A DNA stretch of 64,000 bases from positions 1 to 64,000 of the forward strand of contig JAEZRP010000022.1 of the NCBI GenBank assembly GCA_023444095.1, in the 5' to 3' direction. Position numbers and translations under genes: made by a program. The DNA is from Bacillota bacterium. GTDB taxonomy: Bacteria > Bacillota > Clostridia > Christensenellales > Aristaeellaceae. Under the pieces are notes generated by a model. That model worked only from the letters and a program-made list of their open reading frames with translations. It did no database searches and was not told the origin of the DNA. This document shows, one piece after another, positions 8,238 through 15,889 of this stretch (its first letter is position 1; each line of letters begins with the position of its first letter).

Positions 8238-9254
8238 CTATCCTTCCACCTTCACGGGCGCTCCGGCCAGTTTGAGCGATTTGTTCGCCGCCATGGCGAT
8301 GAGAATCGGCTTCAGGCCGTCCATCGCGCCCACGAGCGTATCCCCGCCATTCAGGCACGCGTCCACAAAGCCCTTTTCCTCGGTGACGAACGCGTCGTTG
8401 TACCGCTCCAGGAAAAACCACAGCGGCTTTTGCTTCTCGACGCGCTCCGCCGTATAATAGGTCGTGTTGTTCGCCGTCTCGTTTTCGGCGGAAATCATCC
8501 CCTTCGAACCGAACACCTCGACCCGCTGGTCGTAGCCGTAAACCGCCTGGCGGCTGTTGTCGATGACGCCGAGCGCGCCGTTTTCGAACCGGAGCGAGAT
8601 GACGCAGGTGTCGACGTCCCCCGCGGCCGCGATCTCGGGATTGACGAGGCAGGTTCCAAACACCGAGACCTCCGTGACCTCGCTGCCGGAGAGATAGCGC
8701 GCCATGTCGAAGTCGTGGATGGTCATGTCCATGAAGATGCCGCCGGAGACCTTGACGTAGGAGATCGGCGGGGCCTCCGGGTCGCGGGATGTGATCTTCA
8801 CGATCTGGACGTCGCCGACGCCGCCGTTTTTGACGACCTCGCGCACGTGCCGGAAGTTGCGGTCGAACCGCCGGTTGAAGCCAACCTGATACTTGATCCC
8901 GGCCTTCTTGACCTCCGCGAGTACCGCCTCGACCTTCGAGATATCGTGGTCGATGGGTTTTTCGCAGAAGATGTGCTTCCCCGCGCGCGCCGCCTCGATG
9001 GAGATGGGCGAATGGGTGTCGGTCGAGGAGCAGATGAACACCGCCTGGATCTGCGGGTCCGTCAGGATTTCGCGGTAGTCCGCGCATGATTTCGGGATGC
9101 CGAGCTTTTCCGCCAGTTCCCGCGCCGCCTGCAGGTTCACGTCCGACACGCAGACGACCTCCGCGCCCGGGACGAGGCCCACGAGGTTCGCCGCGTGCAG
9201 CTTTCCGATGCGCCCCGCGCCGATGACGCCGATTTTCAGCGACTTGTCCGCCAT
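8238..9254 (-). CDS. iolG: myo-Inositol 2-dehydrogenase (Gfo/Idh/MocA family)
   Basis: NAD-dependent oxidation of myo-inositol to scyllo-inosose (2-keto-myo-inositol), the first step of inositol use. The 338-residue protein has an N-terminal Rossmann motif GVIGAGRIGKLHA (9-21), the family EKP triad with catalytic Lys (98-100), GFNRRFD, and the DMTIHDFDMARYL segment (176-188) typical of IolG with active-site Asp and His. The start at 9254 is set by CTAGGAGGCATTC before the ATG; a longer open frame upstream lies in iolD. It is flanked 11 bases from iolD and 12 bases from the GAPDH-like gene, inside one operon. Gfo/Idh proteins vary in substrate, but iolD/B/E next door make inositol by far the best choice. 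Confidence 0.92.
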   Translation of the reverse strand: MADKSLKIGVIGAGRIGKLHAANLVGLVPGAEVVCVSDVNLQAARELAEKLGIPKSCADYREILTDPQIQAVFICSSTDTHSPISIEAARAGKHIFCEKPIDHDISKVEAVLAEVKKAGIKYQVGFNRRFDRNFRHVREVVKNGGVGDVQIVKITSRDPEAPPISYVKVSGGIFMDMTIHDFDMARYLSGSEVTEVSVFGTCLVNPEIAAAGDVDTCVISLRFENGALGVIDNSRQAVYGYDQRVEVFGSKGMISAENETANNTTYYTAERVEKQKPLWFFLERYNDAFVTEEKGFVDACLNGGDTLVGAMDGLKPILIAMAANKSLKLAGAPVKVEG

Positions 9255-9265
9255 ATGAATGCCTC

Positions 9266-11188
9266 CTAGTATTTTCTTGCGTCCTTTACGTGATCGAGGT
9301 GGTCGCGCCAGCATTCCCGGTTCCGCTCGTTCTCCGACACCTCCGGCGTGCCCACGCGCCACCACGCGCCGTAGCCGTCGGTCATGGATTTGGGAAGCAC
9401 CTTGATGTCGAAAAGCACCGGGCATTCGGCCTTCTTCGCGTCCTCGACGGCCCATTCCAGCTCGTCCATCGTCCGGATTTCGTACCCCTTCGCGCCGTAG
9501 GCCTCGGCGATTCTGGCATAGTTCACGTTCATGAACGCGCCGTCGTGCCTGCCGGATTCCGTGCGGTAGCGAAGCTCCGTCGCGAGCGTGTCGTTGCCCT
9601 GCGCGGTCTGGAGGTTATTGATGCAGCCGAAGCTCGCGTTGTCAAAGAGGCAGATGTTGATCTTGATGTTTTCCTGGATCGCGGTCAAAAGCTCTGAATG
9701 AAGCATCACAAAGCTCCCGTCGCCGACCATGGAATAGACTTGCCGGTCGCCCACCGCCAGCTTCGCGCCCAGCGCGCCGCAGATTTCGTAGCCCATGCAG
9801 GAGTAGCCATACTCCATGTTGTAGCTGTCCTGGGTCCTGGGCCGCCACATCCTCTGCATGCAGCCGGGCAGCGAACCGGATGAGCCGATGACCACCGCGT
9901 CCTCCTCGATGAGCCGGTTGAACGCGCCCAGAACCTCGGTCTGGGTGAGGGATGCGTCGAGGTCCCGCGCGAATCTGTGCGCAGAGGCGGCGTTCCGGTC
10001 GTTCACGACGGGCACGTAGTCTGCGCCAGTAAACTTGAGGTGGTCGAGCCGCTCGAGTTCCCCACACCACTCCGCCTTCGCCGCCGCGACCGCATCTCCC
10101 CATTCGCACGCGTAGCCGGCGAGTGCGTCCCTGAGAACCGGAAGCGCGGCCTTCGCGTCCGCGACCACGGATACGCCGTCGAGTTTCATCGCCTGGAACG
10201 CTGAGACGTTGATGTTGACGAATCCGGCGTCCGCGCGGAACAGCCACTTGGAGGCGGTCGTAAAGTCGGTGTACCGCGTGCCCACGCCGATCACGAGGTC
10301 CGCATCCTTCGCGATGGCGTTCGCCGCGCCGCAGCCCGTCACGCCCACGCCGCCCATGTTGAGCGGGTGATCCCATCGGACGGCGGACTTGCCCGCCTGA
10401 GTCTCGCCGAACGGAATTCCAAACGCCTCCGCGAAGGCGCGGAACTGATCATGCGCCTCCGAATAGCGCACGCCGCCACCGCAGATGAGCATGGGCTTCT
10501 TCGCGGCCCGGATCGCAGCCGCCGCTTCGCGGATCGCCTCCGCGGTCGGGGGACGGCGCTCGATCACGTGCACGCGCTTTTGAAAGAAGCTCTCCGGGTA
10601 ATCGAACGCCTCGCCCTCCACGTCCTGCGGCATGGCAACGCACACCGCGCCCGTGTCGGCGGGGTCGGTCAGGACCCGGAACGCGTTCAGCATCGCGGAC
10701 ATGAGCTGCTCGGGGCGGCTGACCCTGTCCCAGTAGCGGCAGACCGCACGGAAGGCGTCGTTCGTCGAGATGCCCATGTCGTGCGTCTGCTCGATCTGCT
10801 GGAGAACCGGATCGGGCTGGCGGCAGGCGTACACGTCGCCCGGCAGAAGGAGGACCGGGATGTTGTTCGCCGTCGCGGTACCTGCCGCCGTCACCATGTT
10901 GGCAGCGCCCGGACCGACGGAGGAGGTGACCGCGAAGATTTCCTTTCTCTTTTTCTGCTTCGCGAAGGCCACGGCGGCGTGCGCCATGCCCTGCTCGTTC
11001 TTTCCCTGGTAGACCCGGAGCCTCTTCGCCTCCTGCAAAAGCGCCTGCCCGATGCCAACGACATTGCCGTGGCCGGGCAGCATGAAGACGCCGCGCACGA
11101 AGGGATGCTCCCTTCCGTCGTAGCGCACATACTGGTTTTCGAGGAACCGCACGAGCGCCTGCGCCATGGTGAGCCTCACTGTGTTCAT
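9266..11188 (-). CDS. iolD: 3D-(3,5/4)-trihydroxycyclohexane-1,2-dione hydrolase
   Basis: Thiamine-diphosphate-dependent ring opening of the cyclic dione to 5-deoxy-D-glucuronate. The protein is 640 residues, the usual IolD length. It begins MNTVRLTMAQALVRFL, has the N-terminal NEQGMAHAA cofactor Glu region, a central GCGAANAIAKDADLVIGVG domain, and the C-terminal Mg/cofactor motif VGDGSFVMLHSE followed by FDNASFGCINNLQ. The ATG at 11188 overlaps the iolB TGA (ATGA). The overall order of motifs is that of acetohydroxyacid-synthase-like enzymes, but the GYGAWWRVGTPEVS C-terminus is characteristic of IolD. Confidence 0.95.
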   Translation of the reverse strand: MNTVRLTMAQALVRFLENQYVRYDGREHPFVRGVFMLPGHGNVVGIGQALLQEAKRLRVYQGKNEQGMAHAAVAFAKQKKRKEIFAVTSSVGPGAANMVTAAGTATANNIPVLLLPGDVYACRQPDPVLQQIEQTHDMGISTNDAFRAVCRYWDRVSRPEQLMSAMLNAFRVLTDPADTGAVCVAMPQDVEGEAFDYPESFFQKRVHVIERRPPTAEAIREAAAAIRAAKKPMLICGGGVRYSEAHDQFRAFAEAFGIPFGETQAGKSAVRWDHPLNMGGVGVTGCGAANAIAKDADLVIGVGTRYTDFTTASKWLFRADAGFVNINVSAFQAMKLDGVSVVADAKAALPVLRDALAGYACEWGDAVAAAKAEWCGELERLDHLKFTGADYVPVVNDRNAASAHRFARDLDASLTQTEVLGAFNRLIEEDAVVIGSSGSLPGCMQRMWRPRTQDSYNMEYGYSCMGYEICGALGAKLAVGDRQVYSMVGDGSFVMLHSELLTAIQENIKINICLFDNASFGCINNLQTAQGNDTLATELRYRTESGRHDGAFMNVNYARIAEAYGAKGYEIRTMDELEWAVEDAKKAECPVLFDIKVLPKSMTDGYGAWWRVGTPEVSENERNRECWRDHLDHVKDARKY

Positions 11189-11988
11189 TCCGATTCCTCC
11201 CGAAGCCTGAATATGTGATCGTTCGCGTCCGGCTTCCAGAGCCACGCGTGCTCCGGCACGTCGATGCGCGTCTTTTCCCAGGGATCGCCCTCGAGGTGGC
11301 GGATGCCCCAGACGTACATCATGGCGTAGCCGGGCGCGGCGACCTGCGAATGGAAACCTTTTTTGATGACCGTCAGTCCGTTGTGGCGGGAAACATACGC
11401 CTCGCCGTCCGCGAAGCTCGCGCCGAAGCCCTGCGGATGGTCGAAGCGGTGCAGGTACACCTCCGGCTGCGGGTGAAAGTGCGGCGGGTAGCTCGACCAT
11501 TTCCCGGGAAAATTCAGGACCTCGCCAAGTACCATGTTGGAGTATGGCGCATTCTCGTAGTCGAATATGGTCTTGATTTCCCGGCGCATCGCGCCCATGA
11601 GCTCGCCGTTCGCGCCCGCGTGCTGGACGAGCGTGTCCCGCGGCGCGTACAGCCGCGCGGGAAACGGGCGCGGGTTTTTAACCGACTGTATGTAGAGTTC
11701 GGAATGCGCCCGCGCCGTTACGCGGAATGTCGTCGTAGCGGGCACGTGCAGGCACCACGGGTCGGCGTGGAATGAATCGGGCCGCTCCGCCTCCCCCGAC
11801 GCGCCGTCCCACTCGAACAGAACGCTCCCCTCGAGCAAGAGCGCCGCCGTTTCCCGGTCGGCATCGTGAAACAGATGGCTCGCACCTGCCTCGAGCGACA
11901 AAACGCCCACCACCATGCCCGTGCCCGCGTCGCCGGTTTCCGTTAGATACGGATTGTAGCCGCCGCGAATCGCCTTGTCGATGTACAT
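11185..11988 (-). CDS. iolB: 5-Deoxy-glucuronate isomerase
   Basis: Converts 5-deoxy-D-glucuronate to 2-deoxy-5-keto-D-gluconate. It is 267 residues with two cupin halves. The metal-binding part is SSYPPHFHPQPEVYLHRF (His170, His172, Glu177 region), followed by the IolB-typical GFHSQVAAPGYAMMYVWGIR. The start at 11988 follows TAGGAGGATTC. Only 8 bases separate it from iolE, and its stop overlaps the iolD start. In the canonical pathway the product goes to IolC kinase; no iolC is present in the window, which is why the fate of this product is the main question for this operon. Confidence 0.95.
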   Translation of the reverse strand: MYIDKAIRGGYNPYLTETGDAGTGMVVGVLSLEAGASHLFHDADRETAALLLEGSVLFEWDGASGEAERPDSFHADPWCLHVPATTTFRVTARAHSELYIQSVKNPRPFPARLYAPRDTLVQHAGANGELMGAMRREIKTIFDYENAPYSNMVLGEVLNFPGKWSSYPPHFHPQPEVYLHRFDHPQGFGASFADGEAYVSRHNGLTVIKKGFHSQVAAPGYAMMYVWGIRHLEGDPWEKTRIDVPEHAWLWKPDANDHIFRLREESE

Positions 11989-11996
11989 GAATCCTC

Positions 11997-12893
11997 CTAT
12001 ATCCCCGCATGCGCGCGGATGTAGCCGCGCGCCTTGATCGCATATTCGAGCGGGTTCGCCTTCGCGGGATCCTGCTCGGCCTCGACCAGGAGCCAGCCCT
12101 CGTAGCCCGCGTCCGCGAGCGTCCTGAGGATCGGATCAAAGTCCACCGAGCCGTCGCCCGGCACCGTGAACGCGCCCGCGCGAACGGCCGCGAGAAAGCT
12201 CATCCCCTCGCGCTTCACGCGGTCGACGACGCTTTGCCGCATGTCCTTCAGATGAACATGCCCCACGCGCGGCGCGTGCTCCCTGAGGACCGCGAGCGGG
12301 TCCTCGCCCGCGAATGTAAAGTGGCCCGTGTCGTAGCAGAGCCAGACCTTGCCCGGTTCCGTCTCCGCCATCATGCGGGCCGTCTCCGAAGCGGACTGAA
12401 CGACGGTTCCCATGTGGTGATGGAAGCACAGCCGGAAGCCGCGCGCCGCCGCGCGCGCGCCGAGCCGGTTCAGCCCGCGCGTGAATCGCCCCCACTCCGC
12501 TTCCTCCATGACGTGCCGCCCCTCCCCCAGAACGGGCGCGTCCTTCCCCTGAATGGAAAAGCTCTGCTCCGACACGTTGATCCGGCGCGCGCCCACCGCC
12601 GCGAGGAAGTCCATCTCCCGCTCGAACGCCGCCTCGACCGCCTCGTAAGGCTCGGTCAGAAGGAAGGAACTGAACCAGCGGGAGGCCACGCGCATGCCGC
12701 GCAGGTCGAGTTCCCGCTTGAGGACCGCCGGGTCGGAAGGGTACTTGTTGCCAATCTCGGTTCCCGTAAAGCCCGCCAGCGCCATCTCGCTCACCGTCTG
12801 GCGGAACGTGTTCTCCGCGCCGAGATCGGGCATGTCGTCGTTACACCAGCCGATCGGTGCGATGCCGAGCGATATCTTCTCTTGATCGAACAT
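11997..12893 (-). CDS. iolE: 2-Keto-myo-inositol dehydratase (inosose dehydratase)
   Basis: Removes water from scyllo-inosose to give the trihydroxycyclohexanedione used by IolD. It is a 298-residue TIM-barrel protein of the AP-endonuclease-2/xylose-isomerase-like fold. The IolE-typical start is LGIAPIGWCNDDMPDLG (9-25), and metal ligands lie in CFHHHMGT, CYDTGHFTF and GHVHLKD. The start at 12893 is preceded by GGAGGAGAATAC. It is the first gene of the operon, downstream of a perfect sigma-A promoter. A much longer open frame extends upstream in the same phase but runs through the promoter and the divergent regulator and is not coding. Confidence 0.95.
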   Translation of the reverse strand: MFDQEKISLGIAPIGWCNDDMPDLGAENTFRQTVSEMALAGFTGTEIGNKYPSDPAVLKRELDLRGMRVASRWFSSFLLTEPYEAVEAAFEREMDFLAAVGARRINVSEQSFSIQGKDAPVLGEGRHVMEEAEWGRFTRGLNRLGARAAARGFRLCFHHHMGTVVQSASETARMMAETEPGKVWLCYDTGHFTFAGEDPLAVLREHAPRVGHVHLKDMRQSVVDRVKREGMSFLAAVRAGAFTVPGDGSVDFDPILRTLADAGYEGWLLVEAEQDPAKANPLEYAIKARGYIRAHAGI

Positions 12894-12951
12894 GTATTCT
12901 CCTCCACGCGTTCGCATGTCGGGCGCGGACCGGCCGCGCCCCGTTAAAATG

Positions 12952-12980
12952 ATTATAGAATCGCGTTTTCTTTCTGTCAA
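12952..12980 (-). promoter_or_regulatory. Promoter of the iol/transketolase operon
   Basis: On the minus strand there is a perfect TTGACA (12980-12975), a 17-base spacer and a perfect TATAAT (12957-12952), 58 bases before the iolE start codon. A promoter this strong implies tight repression, presumably by the divergent DeoR-family protein. Confidence 0.9.
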
Positions 12981-13036
12981 CTTTTTCAGATAAAATCGCT
13001 CATTTTTTGTTGCAATTTGGATCATTGTGAACTTCC

Positions 13037-13066
13037 TTGACAATGCGCCCAATAAAGTGATATACT
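13037..13066 (+). promoter_or_regulatory. Promoter of the DeoR-family regulator gene
   Basis: TTGACA at 13037-13042 and TATACT at 13061-13066 with an 18-base spacer, 40 bases before the regulator ATG at 13107. Confidence 0.75.
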
Positions 13067-13085
13067 CCACCAAATTGATTGGGCG
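13046..13085. promoter_or_regulatory. Candidate operator: 8-bp inverted repeat around the regulator promoter
   Basis: CGCCCAAT (13046-13053) and its exact reverse complement ATTGGGCG (13078-13085) flank the -10 box of the regulator promoter. The half-sites are 32 bases apart start to start, about three helical turns. This would suit autorepression by the neighbouring DeoR-type protein; a matching pair was not seen at the iolE promoter. Confidence 0.45.
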
Positions 13086-13106
13086 AATGCGCCACAGGAG
13101 GCCGAC

Positions 13107-13871
13107 ATGAGAAGCGCGCGGCTCGACGCCATGGAGCAGTACATCCTGCAGAACGAGGAAGTCAGCATCCGGGAGCTCCTGACGCATTTCAGCGTGAGCA
13201 TCAACACGCTCCGTCGCGATCTGGACGATCTGGAGGCGCGCGGCCACGTCGAAAAGAAGTACGGCGGCGCGGCTGCCCGGACGCCCGCGTCCCTCACGCC
13301 CATGCCGAAAAGGTTCCAGCTGAACATGCAAAAAAAGCGCGCCATCGGGGAACGCGCGGCAGAGATCATTCCGGACGGCGCGACGGTCTTCATCGATTCC
13401 GGCTCGACGACCTACAACATCATCCCTTTTCTCGACCAGAAGCGAGGATTGACGCTCGTCACCCACTCCCTCGTCGCGCTCAACGAAGCGAGCCTCCTGA
13501 AGGAGGTCAATACCATCTCGCTGGGCGGCATCTACAACGCCTCCCTTGGCGCGTTCGTGGGTTTTTCCGCGCTCGAGACGGTCAAGACGCTCTCCGTCAA
13601 GATCGCGGTCATGGCGGCGACCGGCGTTTCGATCCGCCACGGACTTTCGAACACGACCTACTTCGAAGCGGAGATCAAGCGCGCCGTCGCCGCGCGGGCG
13701 GAAAAGGTCGTGCTGCTCGCCGACCGGACCAAGTTCGGAAAGGAGGCGCTCATTACCTACTGCCCGCTCGAGCGCGTCTCCACCGTCGTGACAGACGCTT
13801 CGCCCCCGGCGGAATACGCGTCCTTCTTTCAGAAAAAGGGAATCGAGCTTCTGTGCGCGCCGGAAACGTAA
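13107..13871 (+). CDS. DeoR-family transcriptional regulator, probable inositol operon repressor
   Basis: The 254-residue protein has an N-terminal winged helix-turn-helix (residues about 5-58, with VSIRELLTHFSVSINTLRRDLDDLE) and the sugar-phosphate-binding DeoR C-terminal domain (FIDSGSTTYNIIPFL, IAVMAATGVS, LLADRTKFGK). The ATG at 13107 follows ACAGGAGGCCGAC. It is divergent from iolE. Family members such as IolR of Bacillus repress iol genes and respond to a phosphorylated inositol intermediate. If this operon truly lacks IolC, the effector may be different, for example a triose phosphate or an unphosphorylated acid. Confidence 0.88.
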   Translation: MRSARLDAMEQYILQNEEVSIRELLTHFSVSINTLRRDLDDLEARGHVEKKYGGAAARTPASLTPMPKRFQLNMQKKRAIGERAAEIIPDGATVFIDSGSTTYNIIPFLDQKRGLTLVTHSLVALNEASLLKEVNTISLGGIYNASLGAFVGFSALETVKTLSVKIAVMAATGVSIRHGLSNTTYFEAEIKRAVAARAEKVVLLADRTKFGKEALITYCPLERVSTVVTDASPPAEYASFFQKKGIELLCAPET

Positions 13872-13881
13872 GGCGCAGAAA

Positions 13882-13918
13882 AGCCGCCCGGCGTTCCCTC
13901 TTCGGGACCCGGGCGGCT
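13882..13918. terminator. Bidirectional hairpin between convergent genes
   Basis: AGCCGCCCG and CGGGCGGCT pair around an inner TTCCC/GGGAC arm, between the regulator gene and the convergent aminotransferase gene. On the minus strand a short TTTT follows, so it fits a terminator for the aminotransferase best. Confidence 0.7.
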
Positions 13919-13926
13919 CTCAATGA

Positions 13927-15138
13927 TTATACGACCGCTTCGACCCTTTCCTCCGCGAGACATTCCGCGAGCACCTCGCCCAGAATCGCGATGCCCCTTT
14001 CGATCTTCTCGTCGGTGGGCGTCGAGTAGTTAAGACGGAAGGCGCTGCACCGGGCGTCCGGATCGACGGTGAAGGCCGAACCGGGCACGACCGCGACGCA
14101 CCTTTTCGCCGCCCGCACGCAGAAGTCCATGGAATCCATCCCGTTTGGCAGCTCGCACCAGATGAAGAGCCCGCCGTCCGGCACCTGATAGGAGCAGGCG
14201 GAGAGGTGTTCGTCCATGCATTTGAGCATCAGCGCGGACTTGCGCGCGTAGATCCCCCGGATGAACTCGATGTGCTGGTCGATGTCGTAGTCCTCGAAGT
14301 ATTTGGCCAGAAGCGCCTGCGCGTAGGTGTTGGAGTGGACGTCCGACACCTGCTTTCCGAGGACGATCCTGCGTGCGATCGGGGTGGCCGCGAGCGCAAA
14401 GCCGATGCGGATGCCCGCCGAGAAGATCTTCGAGAACGAGCCGCAGTAGACGACGATCCCGTCCTCGTCCATGGTCTTGATGGGCGGCAGATCCTCTCCC
14501 CGGTAGCGCAACTCGCCGTAGGGATTGTCCTCGATGATCACGACGCCGCGCGCTTTGCACATCTCGTACGCCGCGCGCCTCTTTTCAAGGGACATGGTGA
14601 TGCCGGTCGGGTTCTGGAAGTTCGGAATGAGGTAGACGAGCTTGACGTTCGGCGTCTCGGCAAGCGCCTTCTCGAGGCCCGGAATGGAGATGCCGTCCGG
14701 CTCGCTGTCGACGCCCACGAGGTTCGCGTTGTAGGAACGGAAAATGTTTAAAGCGCCCATATAGCTGGGGTTCTCGCAGATCACCGCGTCCCCTTCGTTG
14801 AGAAACGCGCGGCAGGTCAGCTCGACCGCCTGCTGGGAGCCGGATGTGATAACGATCTCCTCGCTCGGCCAGCCGATGCCGTACCTCCTTTTCAGCCAAT
14901 CGGTGATGTGCGCGCGCAGGGGCGGGAATCCCTCCGTCATGCCGTACTGGAAGATGGAGGGCGCCATGTCCTCGAGGATCTCGGCGGAGATTTTCCTAAT
15001 TTCCTCGATCGGGAACGACTCTACCGCAGGGTTGCCGCCCGCGAGCATGATGCTCTCCTGCGAGGGGAACATCTTCATGATCTCGCGGATCGCGGAGGGC
15101 CTGAGGTTTCGCATACGGTTTGAAAATTCATAATCCAT
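13927..15138 (-). CDS. PLP-dependent class I/II aminotransferase (2-aminoadipate/aromatic type)
   Basis: Fold-type I aminotransferase, 403 residues, of the LysN/ARO8-like group. Visible are IMLAGGNPAVESFP (substrate-domain start), GSQQAVELTCRAFL (phosphate-binding), NFQNPTGITM (Asn contacting PLP), IIEDNPYGELRY (Asp pairing with the PLP nitrogen) and GSFSKIFSAGIRIGF with the Schiff-base Lys. The start at 15138 follows AAAAGGGGTG. It is transcribed divergently from the PII gene and its nitrogen island, so it may supply or remove amino groups for that system. The substrate cannot be fixed from sequence alone. Confidence 0.85.
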   Translation of the reverse strand: MDYEFSNRMRNLRPSAIREIMKMFPSQESIMLAGGNPAVESFPIEEIRKISAEILEDMAPSIFQYGMTEGFPPLRAHITDWLKRRYGIGWPSEEIVITSGSQQAVELTCRAFLNEGDAVICENPSYMGALNIFRSYNANLVGVDSEPDGISIPGLEKALAETPNVKLVYLIPNFQNPTGITMSLEKRRAAYEMCKARGVVIIEDNPYGELRYRGEDLPPIKTMDEDGIVVYCGSFSKIFSAGIRIGFALAATPIARRIVLGKQVSDVHSNTYAQALLAKYFEDYDIDQHIEFIRGIYARKSALMLKCMDEHLSACSYQVPDGGLFIWCELPNGMDSMDFCVRAAKRCVAVVPGSAFTVDPDARCSAFRLNYSTPTDEKIERGIAILGEVLAECLAEERVEAVV

Positions 15139-15230
15139 GTATGTATATACACCCCTTTTCGCGTGCTGTGCCGCGGATTCGGCGCGCAATCGTTCGGCTC
15201 CCGCGCGCCTGCCTTTCTTGAATGCCCCCT

Positions 15231-15259
15231 ATCATAACGTATGCCCGCTAACTTGTCAA
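15231..15259 (-). promoter_or_regulatory. Promoter of the aminotransferase gene
   Basis: On the minus strand TTGACA (15259-15254), a 17-base spacer and TATGAT (15236-15231), about 93 bases upstream of the start codon. Confidence 0.8.
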
Positions 15260-15349
15260 CGCACTTCACGCGGATTTTGCATTTCTGGCCCACCCATCCG
15301 TTCCCGCACTCCGAACGACGTCCCGCTCGTAAATTCTCGGAAAACCCTG

Positions 15350-15377
15350 TTGACAAACGGATGCGGCCATGCATAAT
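15350..15377 (+). promoter_or_regulatory. Promoter of the nitrogen island
   Basis: TTGACA at 15350-15355 and CATAAT at 15372-15377 with a 16-base spacer, 95 bases before the first PII start. The 334-base gap 15139-15472 holds this promoter, the divergent one at 15231-15259 and a short leader. Confidence 0.65.
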
Positions 15378-15464
15378 GATATTCAAGCGATTTGCAGGAC
15401 TTCGGTAGTGGTTGTTCATTCTGATGCGAGCGATCCGCCGTGCCCGGGGATGAGGGGAGATAAA

Positions 15465-15476
15465 ATGCAGGTATGA
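15465..15476 (+). other. Three-codon leader ORF overlapping the PII start
   Basis: ATG CAG GTA TGA at 15465-15476 sits 5 bases after a strong Shine-Dalgarno GAGGGGAG (15452-15459), while the PII ATG at 15473 is 13 bases away from that site. The TGA of the mini-ORF overlaps the PII ATG as ATGA. This would couple PII translation to termination of a three-residue peptide. Confidence 0.4.
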
Positions 15477-15811
15477 AAAAGCTGACCGTCATTATCAACC
15501 CAAGACGCTTCGACGATGTCAAGCAGCTGTTCGAATCCTGCGCGGTGTACGGCATGATGATCACAAACATCATGGGCTACGGAAATCAAAAGGGCTTCCC
15601 CACGGTCTACCGGGGCGTCAAGACGCCGACCAATATCCTCATGAAGACCAAGGTCGAAACCGTATTAGACGACGAGACGGCGGAGGTCCTCGTGAAGCTC
15701 ATCACCGGAAAGATGGCGACCGGTAACATCGGCGATGGCAAGATCTTTCTGGAGGATATCCCCGATATCGTTCGGATTCGTACCTGCGAGCGCGGCGAAG
15801 CGGCATTATAA
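15473..15811 (+). CDS. PII-family nitrogen regulator with divergent T-loop
   Basis: Small trimeric signal protein of the GlnB/GlnK family, 112 residues. The core is intact: MMITNIMGYGNQKG (28-41), B-loop TGNIGDGKIF (83-92) for ATP/ADP and RIRTCERGE at the C-loop. The T-loop reads RGVKTPTNILMKTK, so position 51, the uridylylated Tyr of enteric PII, is Thr, while Lys58 for 2-oxoglutarate is present. It is nearly identical over residues 27-41 to the second PII at 25285. It heads a plus-strand run of genes and probably controls the transporter or Amt of the same island, sensing ATP/ADP and 2-oxoglutarate. Confidence 0.9.
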   Translation: MKKLTVIINPRRFDDVKQLFESCAVYGMMITNIMGYGNQKGFPTVYRGVKTPTNILMKTKVETVLDDETAEVLVKLITGKMATGNIGDGKIFLEDIPDIVRIRTCERGEAAL

Positions 15812-15889
15812 AAATACAGCTGGCAATGGGGACAGCGTGGTTGCTTCGGCGCCGGGCTGCCCCTTTACGAAAAAGAATTGAGGGATTGA

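Noticed and set aside
11997..13640. IolE extended to a 547-residue protein
   Set aside because: The extension crosses the operon promoter and lies antisense to the DeoR-family gene; ATG 12893 has a strong RBS and matches the family start.
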